Of a stretch of 64,000 bases of DNA, positions 21,981-33,600 are shown one piece after another. Position 1 is the first letter of the stretch, and the number at the start of each line of letters is the position of its first letter. The notes beneath the pieces are model-generated. The model saw nothing but the letters and a program-made list of their open reading frames with translations, searched no databases and was not told the DNA's origin. Both the position numbers and the translations under genes were made by a program. The stretch covers positions 10,230,001 through 10,294,000 of the forward strand of contig OW051473.1 of the NCBI GenBank assembly GCA_932521025.1, given 5' to 3'. This DNA is from Oscheius onirici (Eukaryota; Nematoda; Chromadorea; Rhabditida; Rhabditidae).

Positions 21981-23693
21981 TATCTGGCAGCCAAAAGTGA
22001 AACGAAAACACAGGGACAGACCGACAAAGACGCGTGGACAATTTAATATAGTTAAAACGAAATGTCTCAACGCTTGTCTCTGACACTCATACGGACAGAT
22101 ATGGTTACAGCTTTCACTGACGGGTTTGAATGCAATTCGCTAAAAAATACAGTCGTCTACTAAAACTTACTTCATGGATTGTATAAAACGATTCTCCACC
22201 GATTCTCGCAGGGAAAATTATGTAGTTCCGGGTGAATCTGTAAGCAAAAATCAGTCTGCGCTTACGATAGGCTCTAGCCTCAAAAAAACGATTTTAGGGC
22301 TAGTTTTTGTCACCCGCTTTTGACCCCGAGTGGTAAAAGTGAGCATGAAATTTTTAGGCTCCGAGCCCAACAAAACAGTGCCCCACGATGAAATACTGAA
22401 ACTCAGTCTCTACTTCCTTTTCCATCCATTGTATTTATGATGTGCTGTAGAAGATGACTGTAAGTTTCGTTGTTCTTGTTAATGTAGTCATTGTTTGTGA
22501 ACGAGTCTACAAAGCTCCGCATCAATGCCAGCTAGCCGACAGGCCACGACGACGACTATAAAACTATTTTAAATGTTGGTAGTAGTTCTTACAAGTAATC
22601 TCGGCACATACGATTCGAATAAAATTCCAGATCTGTTGATTTTTCTCTCCACCTGGTCGATGTTTTCGTTTTGGTTCATTGGGATGCATGATGTTCGCGC
22701 AAACAGCGGTCTGGATAGTCTGAAACATGAGCATTACAAGGTTCAGGATCATCTTGAACGCTAAAAAACGAAATTTTAAGCAAAATGCTGTTCAAAATAT
22801 GAAAAGCTCACATCCCGGCTAAAACTCTGTAAACAAACTTGTAGAATTTGATAATTTAAGTTCTCAACCCAGAAATTTTTTCTGACTGAGCGACGTTTCC
22901 AAAACCGCTTTTTCTCGAAATTGACCAACTTCCGGCTGTTCAGCAGATGTAACCAAATCCATGTGAGCGAATCGACCGATGCACCGTAAAAGAGCTACAC
23001 CGTATGATATCGAGCACAACTATGCTATGATGGGTAAAAAATATACATCTTTCGTTTGGCATTATTTTGCGTTTGCAGGCCTTGTTAAATGTGCGCTTTC
23101 CAGAGTTTGAAAATCTTTTTTTGCGTATTTAATTTCACTGTTTGGGCTGGAACTGAAATTATTTGACTTAAGGCTTCTGATCTCTATAGCATCGAATTCA
23201 GCTAACTTTGCCCGTTTTTTAGCTCGTTAGCCGATCAAAATGTCGATCAAAATTTATGATCCATGGAGTGAACAATTATGGATCTACCAGATAGTTGCGA
23301 AAAATATTAACCAACCTTTGGGGTTCTTCTTGCAAATTCATATGGTTTACCATCTTCTGAAGAAACTGTTTAGGAGTTGCAAATGATGATCCTAAATTTG
23401 AAAGTTGATATTTGAAAAACATAGATTACCGTGAATATCTCTGAATTTTCCTAGCACTGTTTCATGATGTTTTGGAAAACTCATTTTCTCGAGATGGAAG
23501 TAGATTTCTGCAATAAGCTTTATTTGAAACAGTATTGTGGTAACCAGCTCCCCCGCTTTGCTCTTATGCCACCATGAGTACCAACCGGCCTGCCGTCTGG
23601 AGCGACACTTGTTTTGTCTTGTTTTCTCGACTTATCTGAGCACAAACCTTTATTTTAAAATCTTAAGTAACAGTTAAGCAATCTAAACACTCT
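21981..23693. other. Mostly non-coding stretch with one candidate small ORF
   Basis: Nothing is recognised apart from the small ORF at 22564-22752. A 44-base intron-like string follows an ATG near 22980, but the frame closes soon after. Confidence 0.4.
22564..22752 (-). CDS. Candidate small secreted peptide (62 aa)
   Basis: The ORF starts with ATG at 22752, ten bases after a T-rich acceptor-like site (...TTTTTTAG). It encodes a hydrophobic leader (MILNLVMLMFQTIQTAVCA), a basic middle (NEPKRKHRPGGEK) and a tail containing IVCAEITCKNYYQHLK with two cysteines spaced Cx4C. The layout of signal sequence, basic stretch and small cysteine ring resembles a peptide precursor, but I recognise no family. 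Chance ORF is a real alternative. Confidence 0.25.
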   Translation of the reverse strand: MILNLVMLMFQTIQTAVCANIMHPNEPKRKHRPGGEKNQQIWNFIRIVCAEITCKNYYQHLK

Positions 23694-24038
23694 TTAGTCC
23701 ACAATGTTCTTGGCCGGCACTCTTCCTTCCATGAGGTGAATCTTGAGTTTTTTTTCCAACACACAGCAGATGACCTTCTTTTCACGAGAAGTAAGGATAT
23801 GGTAGAGAATCTCGTAGCCGAAGGTATTACCAGTGCCTCCTGGTCCGTCTAAAAACACCAACTGCTCTCTTTCCGATACTGTCGACAATCTCTTTCTGTT
23901 CCGTGGATTGAGCTTTTCGTACATTCGGCAAACTTCACCTCGTGGTACATCACTCATGGGGCAGGATAGAGAACATGTCCAGAATGTGATAGTAGGCAAA
24001 AACTTTGCCATTCCATGATGAACAAAGTCTTCGGGCAT
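23694..24038 (-). mobile_element. Helitron helicase (PIF1-like) relic
   Basis: The frame encodes KLNPRNRKRLSTVSE, then QLVFLDGPGGTGNTFGYEIL and a following strand/helix (SREKKVICCVLEK), the Walker A region of PIF1-type helicases in Helitron rolling-circle transposons. The invariant Lys of GGTGKT is Asn, and the sequence loses similarity soon after, with no Rep nuclease domain nearby. It is an isolated, inactive fragment. Confidence 0.7.
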
Positions 24039-24929
24039 TGACTGTTCATCTGTTCCATTCTTCCACTCACCCTATTTGGTAGGCTCAACAATGGCAAGGA
24101 GACCAGCGAAAATTGACGTCTCGCAAGGCATGTTCGCTTGTCTGAATTAATCCAAGCTGTTTGGCAGCGTCAAAGCTGTAGTGAACTGTTGATTGTTGAT
24201 TCTATATTAGCGCTCATTTTCGACATCCGCATTCGCAAAACTAAAAAAGTCCAATATCCGCATCCGCATTTCGAAAAGGTCACTATCCACACCAAAAAAA
24301 TTTTTTTGCGCGGATTTCGCGGTTCAAAAAACTTCTCAGAAATCACCTTTTTCATCATTTTGAATGAAAATTTAAAATCCGCATCCCCGGATATCGGCGC
24401 AATTTTTGAAATGTATCACATTCAGGTGATTCGTGGCGGGAACCAATAGGTCTCACCAGAAATTTTCATCCTTTTAATACAGCCGGACATTTCTTTTAAA
24501 TCAAGAAAAACATACCCGTGATGAGCTTCGTCTTTTGATGTTCCAGACCGTCGGTGCTTTCAAACTGGTACGAGTGAACTTCTTGCACTTTTTTTGAGTA
24601 GAGCTTGAAATCCATAACCCTTGGGAGAGCCTTTTTGATTTGGTAACAAGGTTAGCGGATATTGCTAAAAGTTCACATGGGATATTTTGATTTTTTTCAC
24701 GTTTGTTGTTTTGCATGCACTTGATGGACCACCACTGTGTGTTTTACCTGTATTATGATTTTTTTTAGACAAAATGGCTGCTAAATCGAAAAACGAAAGT
24801 GACAAACTTTTTCAGAACCTAAACATTTTGAAGAGTTGATGAAAAAGACGTGCACGGTGCAGTTTTTTGTTTTGGTTTTTTAAGGTTTGTTCCTCGACTG
24901 TTATTCTCTGGTTCTCTTACGTTATTATG
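24039..24929. other. Non-coding stretch next to the Helitron relic
   Basis: No gene recognised. The repeated short motif CCGCAT occurs around 24226-24268 and 24380. Confidence 0.35.
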
Positions 24930-25340
24930 TGAGGACCTGGGACAGGGAAAGTGCTAGAAAGGCGAGGTAGATAACAGCGGGAAGGGGATAACCAGGAAGG
25001 ACAGAAAACAGTGGACAAGTGGGCAGGGATGACTGGAGAATAGGAGACGGAGAAACAGATACACAGGAACAGAGTTGACCTGGAGAGGGATCGGAAAAAT
25101 TAAAAAGAGAATGAAAGTCTATAAGACAAGGGGACATGGTGAAAGGGACAGTGAAAAGTAGAGACGAGCAAAAACCGATAACAACGGACAGGGACAAGGA
25201 AGAACCGGGAGGAGGACAGAAGACAGTAGAGTACAAAAAGGAGGGGTGGAAAGAAGGGAGATTGGTAGAAGCAAAATATAAAACAGGGCTGGATTGTGGG
25301 CAAGCGGGGTACTGTAGAACAGGGGACAGACGAACCGCTG
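24930..25340. repeat. Purine-rich, degenerate GGACAG/GGGA low-complexity tract
   Basis: About 400 bases of the plus strand are strongly A+G biased, with recurring GGGACAGG, GGACAAG and GAACAGG units. The long open frame on the opposite strand (Ser/Pro/Phe-rich) is a product of the base bias, not a gene. Confidence 0.65.
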
Positions 25341-25453
25341 GCCATGAACAGCGTTGATTTGGAGATGCAGGATGAAAAGAACTTGACAAAACTATGTCAT
25401 GTAGCCCCGGAGAGGCGTAGCCTGACTAGTAAAAAATGGCGAAATGAGATGAC

Positions 25454-26042
25454 TCACTGTCAGCGATATCTTATATTTAGTATATTTTCTTTCAACAAAA
25501 CGATCATGCACTACAACTTACCCCGGCAACAGTACGAGGTCCGTTCTTTCCTTCACACAGGGCTATTAAGCTTTTCCATTCATCTTTCGGTGGACCTTCG
25601 TCTGTGCGCATGATCTCGATCTGCTCGTAGATTAACTCGAGTGTTTTTACTACGTTCTAAACAATCGATATTGGATCATAAAGAAAACAAACTTCTTGAT
25701 AGTCTTTGTCGTAAGCCTTGTCAGAGGTCAGAGAATACACTTTTTTTGTGAACTGATGGAGGTTTTTGATTTGGTTTGACAGTCCTTTGTTAAGGACTTC
25801 AGCTCTTTCATTTCGTCTGGCTTAATTCTGCATGTTACAGTTACATTGTAAGACGCACCTCCAAAGCAATTTTGAGAAATTTTGCCACAAGCTCTCCATA
25901 AGGAACCAGACTTTTGATCATATTGAATCTTTCCAAAGCACTGGTCGCGAGATACTTGGTAAGACCTTTTTCGTCGGGTAGATTCACTGCCGTGGTAAGG
26001 CAGCTCATGAAGTCGGAGCGGTTTTCATATGGAAATTCTGAA
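25454..26042 (-). CDS. Uncharacterised alpha-helical protein, 3' exons (5' end not found)
   Basis: Three exons join in frame on the minus strand. The first, after a TTTTCAG acceptor at about 26042, encodes FPYENRSDFMSCLTTAVNLP and then EKGLTKYLATSALERFNMIK. The second encodes ERAEVLNKGLSNQIKNLHQF and TSDKAYDKDYQE. The third encodes NVVKTLELIYEQIEIMRTDE, then GPPKDEWKSLIALCEG, and ends at a strong GTAAGT donor after GPRTVAG, with a TGA opening the next exon (25454-25456). The first intron needs an unusually short (28-base) GT-AG removal. No upstream start exon was found in 26043-27250. I recognise no family. It may be a real gene with distant 5' exons or a truncated copy. Confidence 0.45.
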
Positions 26043-27258
26043 AACTTTAAGATTACTTTAAATCGATCCTATTACGCGACCTATTAATCGTAAATTTTTC
26101 TGTAGTTTGTTTTTCTTTTAGTCGTTATCTCTCGTTTTCTTTTACGAATTCCGTGATCATCGGACCTAGGTGAGTTTTTTTTAAGCAAAATCAAAACATT
26201 CGTTTCCGAGGTCCTTATAGCGGGTGTCCGGACCTTTTTTCGACTATGAGCTCTGATAAGGACCTTGTAGAGAAAACTCGCTGATTCCGAATCACTATAC
26301 TTTATGGGGTCTATTCTCACAAATAACCGAGTTATAAGTTCTCGAAGTGCGCAATTTTGCTCTTTTTCAGAACAAAACGGTAATCCCTGGGGAATCGTCA
26401 TACCAGGGATTAGGTCTGTCAAGACAAGTCGAAAGCAAGAAAATAACTCGGAGTTGTTATTATCTTCGTTCAGAGGTACCCATTCAGTTAGAAATACAAG
26501 TCCAAAGTGTGTTTGTCAAGTCATGTCAAAACTTATGCAGTCAATTAAACTTTGCAAAACATCGAGAAAAAAAAAAGAAAAAAAAAGCTTACACTTCAGT
26601 ATTTTTACTACTGAGCCGTGATTGTCTGTCAATTTATCTGTGGTACGACTTCTTCTACAGCCAGATAACACATTAGTTTGGACGCTAGTTGGTTTTTACG
26701 ACGCTTGAAAAAAAGAAATCATTTAGTTTTTTTGATAACAAACTTGTTGGAAGTTCCAAACAAACAGCAAAAAATTATCTGCGGTTGATGGAAATGTTTT
26801 GAACCAAAGAATTGCCAATGCGACGAAAAGCCGCATTATTGGAAGTACAGAAAAACAATAGGTTTTACGAAGGTGATAATCTGATTAAGCGTCGTTGTAA
26901 GACAATTTAAGAAAGGAAAGAAAGGTTGATTACGAAAGGGATGAGAAGGAAACTGATGAGTCCGGAGGATGGGGGACGTGACAAGAAGGGTATGTCGACC
27001 AAATGTCAACCAAAAAATTTCCCTCAAATTCGAATTGTAACAGTTCCCAGGGGTTGAAAAGTTCGAAATACACTTGTTGCGCTTTAGTAGTGCGAAGATA
27101 AGAATATTCGACAGGCAAACATCTGGCCTAATCAATTATATTCGATGACCTTTCGAGTGGCATCGATCTCATCTTGATAGCTTCCGGACGACTAAAACCG
27201 TTTGATACATCAGGAAATAAACCTTCTAGCATTATGTGCTACGCGAAACAACGATTTG
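26043..27258. other. No recognised gene
   Basis: This region contains open frames without splice or family support. A perfect 9-base stem (AATCCCTGG/CCAGGGATT) with a 12-base spacer lies at about 26380-26412. Missing 5' exons of the orphan gene could be hidden here. Confidence 0.35.
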
Positions 27259-27437
27259 CAAGCTCGGATATTTGTACACAGAAAAATCAGGAAGCCAGGT
27301 CATTTAGTGCAATAAACTTTATTAAATGCATCGATTTTGTGAACGTACTGGCGAACTAAAAATTCAAGGCTTTTAATCCACAGGGTTGATAAAGCACTAC
27401 AAAATATCGCTGAATCGGAGATTAGTTTCAGCCCGAC

Positions 27438-29036
27438 TTAGGCCCAACTTCCACCACCTCCCTCGTCTTTCACTGGAACTGAAGGGTAGAGTCCGCCGCC
27501 TCCTTGACCATTGTTGTCATCGTAGGTGGCTGGCGGGGCAGGGTAAGCACCTAAATTTTATGTTAACAGAACAAAAGCATTCGTACCTCCACCCTGATAG
27601 TCGCCTCCTCCAGCTCCTCCCATTCCACCCATACCCATGCCTCCTCCTCCACCGCCTCCGCGATTTCTGTTAGAAAGGAAGTTGCCGATCATTGAGCCAA
27701 CTCCAGCTCCACCCATCGTGCTCATGAAGTTACCAAACGGACCACGGCCTCCGCCGCCGCCGCCGCCTCCTCCTCCGCCTCCTGAAAAGAAAAAAGAACT
27801 TTTTGGCCAGAATACTGGACAACACTGTAATTTGAAACTTTTCGGAAAAGAAGTGTCTAAAATATTTGGTAATCTGAGCATCTGAAGGTTAAACCTATCA
27901 AGTGCAGTTCGAAAGAAAGTGCAGCTCGAAAAGTGCAGTTCGAAAGGACCAAATAATCTGCATACTTTTTATATTTAACCGGTTTATCTGCTAGCATACT
28001 ATGTAAAAACTGAGCCAAACTATTGATTCACTCACCCATCGGGATGTCCTGCGGAACTGATTGACGTCCTCCTGCTCCTGCCCCTCCTTTACCACGACAG
28101 CAACAACAGTAGAGACAGCAGCAGCAGAGAAGAGTGGGAATGACGACAAAGACGACTACGACAATGAGCCAAGTTGGAACAGACGGCATTTTCATGCCAC
28201 CACCCTTGTCGCCGGTCAGGCCAGGCGGCGGTCCAACGTTTCTTCCAGGCTGTGCTGGAGCTGGCTGCTGGCGTGGCGAACCCTGTTTCGACAAGGCCAG
28301 TTCCCTGTAAAGAAGACATAAAACAATCTAACTGAACAGCTTACCATGTTCCCTGAATGAGGCCCTTGAGAGCATCAACGTACTGTTTCCTTCGGAACAG
28401 ATCTTTCTGGAATTTTGTACTCTTTCTCCTTTCTAAACTAAGCTTACCTGTCTTACGAAGAGATCTGTGAATTCATTGGCATAGACTGGGACCTTATCGT
28501 CTCGAGCAACCCAAAACTTGGCATCTTCAGTGGAGACGACGATAACTATCGATTTTTGACATTGTTGATCCAGAGTCCAGGTGTGTAGCATGTTGTTGGC
28601 CATCGCTTTAACGTCCTACAGTATTGGCTATTAAAACAACTAAAAGAAAAAGTACACACCTCCGTCGTACCTCCTTGAACCTTTTTCGCTATAGCCATGG
28701 CAGCAGTTACTCCCTTCTTGGCGCAGAAATCTCGAGCATTCGGCTAAAAACAAAATTTTTGCTTAAAAAATTGTCAAAATACCTGCTGCGTCCTTGTTTC
28801 CAACTGCTGCAGCTCATAGTCGAGGCGACTTCTACTACCGTCGTCTAGAACACCGTCCGGATCACATATTCTGGCATGGGTGAGCATTTTGCAGGCCTAG
28901 AACAATTTTTACGAAAAATGTGCAAGGAAAATACCTTAAACTGTCCGGCTGTTGGATTTGGAAAGTTTTGAGCATTCCAGAGCTGTTGTGATGTTATAAG
29001 GAGCGGCACATAGAGGAAAAGTAAGAGCCGTAACAT
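27438..29036 (-). CDS. MOLO-1-like TPM-domain membrane protein
   Basis: The ATG at 29036 begins a signal peptide (MLRLLLFLYVPLLITSQQ), followed by LWNAQNFPNPTAGQFKAC, the typical start of nematode TPM (TLP18.3/Psb32/MOLO-1) domains. Later exons carry ARICDPDGVLDD, ARDFCAKKGVTAAMAIAKKV, QKSIVIVVSTEDAKFWVARD and VPVYANEFTDLFVRQ. One transmembrane segment (TWLIVVVVFVVIPTLLCCCC) precedes a cytoplasmic tail rich in glycine (for example GNFMSTMGGAGVGSMIGNFL), ending YPSVPVKDEGGGSWA. C. elegans MOLO-1 is an auxiliary subunit that increases gating of levamisole acetylcholine receptors; paralogues are numerous, so that exact role is not implied. An AATAAA on this strand at 27318-27323 fits the 3' end. 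Its 3' exons are duplicated at 21499-21980. Confidence 0.88.
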
Positions 29037-30608
29037 GACTGAAAATGTTTTAGATTAAAGCGAACTGACAGATTGAAAAGCAAATGAGTATTTTTAAATG
29101 ATATTTTCTAGGAAAAAGCAACAATTTTTTGCTAGATATATGCCGAAAACCAAGGGGGCAATATTGTTGCTGTTTCTAACACTCAAAAGGGCAAGTCTGG
29201 AAGCATTCAGCTGGAATTAAGCACTGAAACGCAATGTCATTACACAAAAGAAACATAAACTCGTCTTCGTTCAAATGAAAAATCAAAAGTTTGAAGGAGA
29301 AAGCCTCGAGGTCTGGTTCAGAAAGTTTGTTTTCGATAAGAAGACGCGCTGCACTTGCTAGCATAAACAAGCGCCTAGGAAAACATGAAAGGATTTCAGG
29401 GAAAAACAAATGTTTCCTACGCAAGATTTGAAACAAACTTTCAAATATCTATTTTTAAGTAAAACTACTGAGAAATAAAGAATTTTAAAGCTATACTCGG
29501 ACCGCAATGGGACCAAAATAAGCGCCGATTGGGTTGTTTGTGTGGCGTGCTCTTGGGTGCGCATTGATCGCTACCCGGCCGTTTACCAACATGTGTTTTG
29601 GCAGAGGGCGACCTTTTGGTCGCACTTAAAGGAAAGAGCAATCTAAGAATGCCCAGAACATCGGAAAGGCTTGTAGAGTAATGGCTAAGCTCAGAAACTT
29701 GTTCTGAACAGTTTTTGCCTAAAATATACTATTTTTAAAATATTTTTTAGTTTATGTTAGAAAATACAACTTCTTCACCACTCTACACTTAAGGTTCTGT
29801 TGAGAATGCTCTTGAACAATACGCGATGGTTTAGTTGCCGGAGGTAGACCAACAGTTCAAGAGTGACTTTTGTCCCGCGTCGGCAGGGGCAGAACAAAGG
29901 GATCGGTGGCAAAAGGTTCACGCGAAGAAGAGTAGTTAAAGCAAGCGTATCCCTATGCCCCGTTTGAATTGGGAGCAAAATGATATAACAGAAGATTTCA
30001 AAAACTAACACTTTTGAGCAAAATTGTGTGTTCTTAAACCTCCTTTGATTTGCTTTAGTTTTAACTAAAAGGCAAACGACGTTTAACGCAACGGGGTCGA
30101 ACTGGACCTGTGTGCAAGTTCGTAAGCGGACATCTTACCGCTGCGCTGAGGCTGGTGGCAATTTCGGTGGCCCTTATCCCTTTCAATTTTCGGCCAAGGG
30201 AGTAGGCTTTCTTTCAGTTTAAGAAAAGGACGCAACAATTCTCTCACTTTAAAAACACGCAAGGAAAGTTAAAGATAAACTGAGCCGATCCTGTGACTGT
30301 TCCTTCTCCTGGCCTTCGCTAGTTGTTCTCATTGAGTCAGCATTTGGAAAGACAAGAAGTGAGAAAACATAACAGTTGCTGTCGAATCCAGACGGGCTAA
30401 TTAAATTTAACATAAAACTCGAATGAAAGCTTTTAAATCTTCATTGTACTAGTTCACAATTACACATGCTAAAGCATCAGCGGAGATCATTCTAAAAAGG
30501 GGAGATTCTAGATATGGGAAATGGATATTTACACGCATAGGTTGGTCATCACGGAAATGGTCGATTTTTCGTACCCGGCAATGTTCTGGGTGCTTGCTAA
30601 CCCGCTGT
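29037..30608. other. Intergenic region with a tRNA relic
   Basis: Apart from the tRNA-like sequence at 30085-30155, no gene is recognised. An open frame at 29176-29436 (minus) is hydrophobic and Cys-containing but has no ATG or clear exon partner. Confidence 0.4.
30085..30155 (-). pseudogene. tRNA-Arg(ACG)-like relic
   Basis: The minus strand has an A-box-like AGCGCAGCGGTAAGATG, an anticodon-loop-like CTTACGA and a B-box-like GGTCCAGTTCGACCC in the correct order and spacing. The T stem and acceptor stem do not pair properly, so it looks like a tRNA-derived pseudogene or SINE head. Confidence 0.5.
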
Positions 30609-33600
30609 TCAGTAAACAATCGGCTGGGTCTCCATTGTTTTCAGCTCTTCACTAATTATATCGAACAACACCTCGCTGTAGGATTCGCGGAATTCAAAGA
30701 CATGGTCAAGACGAGCCGGATCGGTCATATGTGCCGGTAAAGGGTATTTCTTCGTGACGATTGAAGCCACATAAGCGTACTAAAACAGAAATTTCTGGAA
30801 TTGCAAAATTTGCATACCTGTGGCTTTTGTAAAGGGTCAGAAAAACTTCGACCAAGAAGTGTTAAGAACAGTACAAGTTCTTCCCGATTAAGTCTAGAAA
30901 ATTTCTTTTGAAACATTGAAAACTTACGCATTGACAATCTTCTCAGCATTTTCCAGGGCAAACGATGTGAAATTGGGATCCGCATGATAATACTTGCTGA
31001 ATTCGACTATTTGAATCCTGTAGTAGTAAATCTCCATTCCTTGTTGTTGGCGGAAGAGGAAGTCTTCCCAGATTCTGCAAAAAAATGTAATCTTTCGGAA
31101 AAACAATGAAGGTACTTCCAAATGTCGCCCTTTCGCTTGCTTCCACCCAGACCAATCCAAATGGAAGTTTTTTCTTCAGCATCAGTTTCCATCAGGTACT
31201 TTTCGTATAAGTAGTCGAAATCGTCTTGATCACCATACATTACTACAGCTCCATAGTAGCAGCGGCGAAGATGACCGAGAATTCTTAATTCTTGTGGTCA
31301 GAAACTATGAAAAACAATAGAAACTCATTGCATTGAGAACTGAGCATTTTGTGGTCCCTACAGTTATCCTTAACTTTTTGTAGTGCTTCCTTAGCTACAG
31401 TAATGCAAGGAATGAAACCGACGCCGCAGGTTCGTTTGCAGACTACTTCTTGGATGCTGCAAACTGATTGTATTATCTAGTGATGGTGACTTACTGAGCG
31501 TTAGCAGCTGTTCTCTCGATTCCAGGTCTTTGATGGTCGATGAATTTTGGTCCAAAGATAGATGCCACATATTGCTAAAATACATTATTGCACAAGAAAG
31601 GCCTACAGTAATCTCAGTTTTGTATACTTACCTTCAGAACATAGAACCTTTCACAGACATTCAGACGACTATAGAACATGTCCAGATGAGCACTGAAGAT
31701 GACCAGTGGGTTTGCAGCAGTCTCATTTACTAGATAGGAAACAAGATTGAAAACGGTACTGTATTCAGCTTCTCCATGCTCTGCAGCAGTGAAAAGGTCG
31801 TCCAAGATGCGTGATCTAAAGTGTTACCTGACGATATTTTTTGGTTCCTACCTCGAGTTCAGTGGTATCACATCCTTGCTCATTTTCAGGGCTTTGGCAA
31901 CTCGATTGTAGAGCTTTTTGTCGTAGCTGATTCTGGCGAAAGAGTACACGTATCCGTCAAGAACCAAATCTTCTCCAAGATCAAAAACCGCTGAACAGAG
32001 TTTTTGCAAAAAATGAGTTATTGTCTACTTGTTCCATTATCCGAGAGCCAGTCAACTTTAGACTGGTGGGACAGAGGGTCTTGAAGGAAGAGTGGTATTA
32101 TCCAGTGTTGATTCTCCATTCGAGCACTGGGTGGTCCATGCTAAAACTTTGTTTTTCCAGAAAAAACTTGCTAGCTTACACAAGAAGTTTGAGATGCCAC
32201 AACAAGACCGTCATCTCTGCTGTCCAGTCGAATGATGGGATAGCCCTTTTGGTAAATCCACGACTCGATGATATCAGTCAGGGAGAAGGGCTGTCCGGTA
32301 AACTGGTTCCCCGATTGCGAGTCGTGTGCGCTAAAAACTGTTGGTTTTCTGATCAGACGAGACAGTACTAGGATAGAGCTTCCATCAGGTCCTCATGATC
32401 GGCGTTTGAGTAGGAAAACCGTTTCAGGAAGCGGATAACTCCTAGTCGGAAAGACTGTTCTCCAACAATCTGTTCAATCATTCTCATAACGATGGCAGGC
32501 TTAAAAAGGATGACTTTTTGTTTAAAAACTTTGTACCTTTGTGTAAGCAGTCGGAAATACTACTGAGGGTGAGAAAGTTGGCAGTTCTCGTCGACTGATG
32601 GCTGTTGGAGCGTTGATTTCTTGCCTCAAGATAGACGCCAACTGTGTGATGTTGTTCTTAAGAAAAGTAGAAAAAACTTTCTCATTTCATACAAATTGAT
32701 ATTCTCCGAGTTTTTCCAGTACTTTTGTTCCAATCAGAGTTGCAAAGCCTTCATTGAGCCATAAGTTGTTCCACCATTTCATGGTAACCAGATTTCCGAA
32801 CCACTGAAAATATTCTTAAAAAACGTTAGATCCTAAAAACCATATGCGCCGTCTCATGAGCCATCGTGTTCAAAACATTGTATCGATCCAAATGAGTCGT
32901 CTCATTTTCCTGGTAGAAGAGAACTTTTCCGACAGATGTGATAAGACCCCAATTTTCCATGGCCGTGACTTTAAGGTGCGGTACTTGATGGAAATCTGAA
33001 AGCATCATCATCGATCATTTCACTTTTTATGCCCTTGCCGCAAGCGCATTCCAATCGCAGGGTGTGGCAACAGTGGAACAGTATCTGGATTCATTTTTGC
33101 TAGTAATCTTGAGGTTTTTTTTTTACAGAAACTCATAAACTGTTCCATTCTCCGTCTCGATGACCACGAGTGGCACAAAAAAAGTTCCGCAGCTAGCTGT
33201 GCCTTTTTGCCTCTAGAGGGGAGCGCCAAGCATGTCATCTGGTTTGACCGCCATCATCGCCGGTTCAAAAACAGTCAGCCCAGATGAAATCTACACAAGC
33301 TAAAGCAGCCGGTTCTTTGTGAGTTGCCGTTTAATTGAAGAGTGTGGATGTTGCGGGTAGTGCTTCTTTGTGGAGCAGTTTGTACAGTATTCTCAGCCAA
33401 GATTTTTCTCGTCTCTCTTAATGATCTCTGGGCAACGAAGCAGCTTACCGGTAAGATTAATTTTTTAACCCTTCCATTAGTTCCAGGCCATCATCTTTTC
33501 CCCACACATGACTCTCTCCTCTATCCACATTTTCTAGCAATTCCGACTAATGGATCTGCCCATATTCACTTGTCACACGAAGCTGTTCAAAATCTGTCGA

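Noticed and set aside
24925-25389. 154-codon minus-strand open frame rich in Ser, Pro, Phe and Leu
   Set aside because: It lies over a purine-rich low-complexity tract; the composition explains both the open frame and the repetitive residues.
29176-29436. Minus-strand frame containing RLFMLASAARLLIENKLSEP and several Cys near the end
   Set aside because: No ATG, no clear exon partner and no recognised family; kept only as a note.
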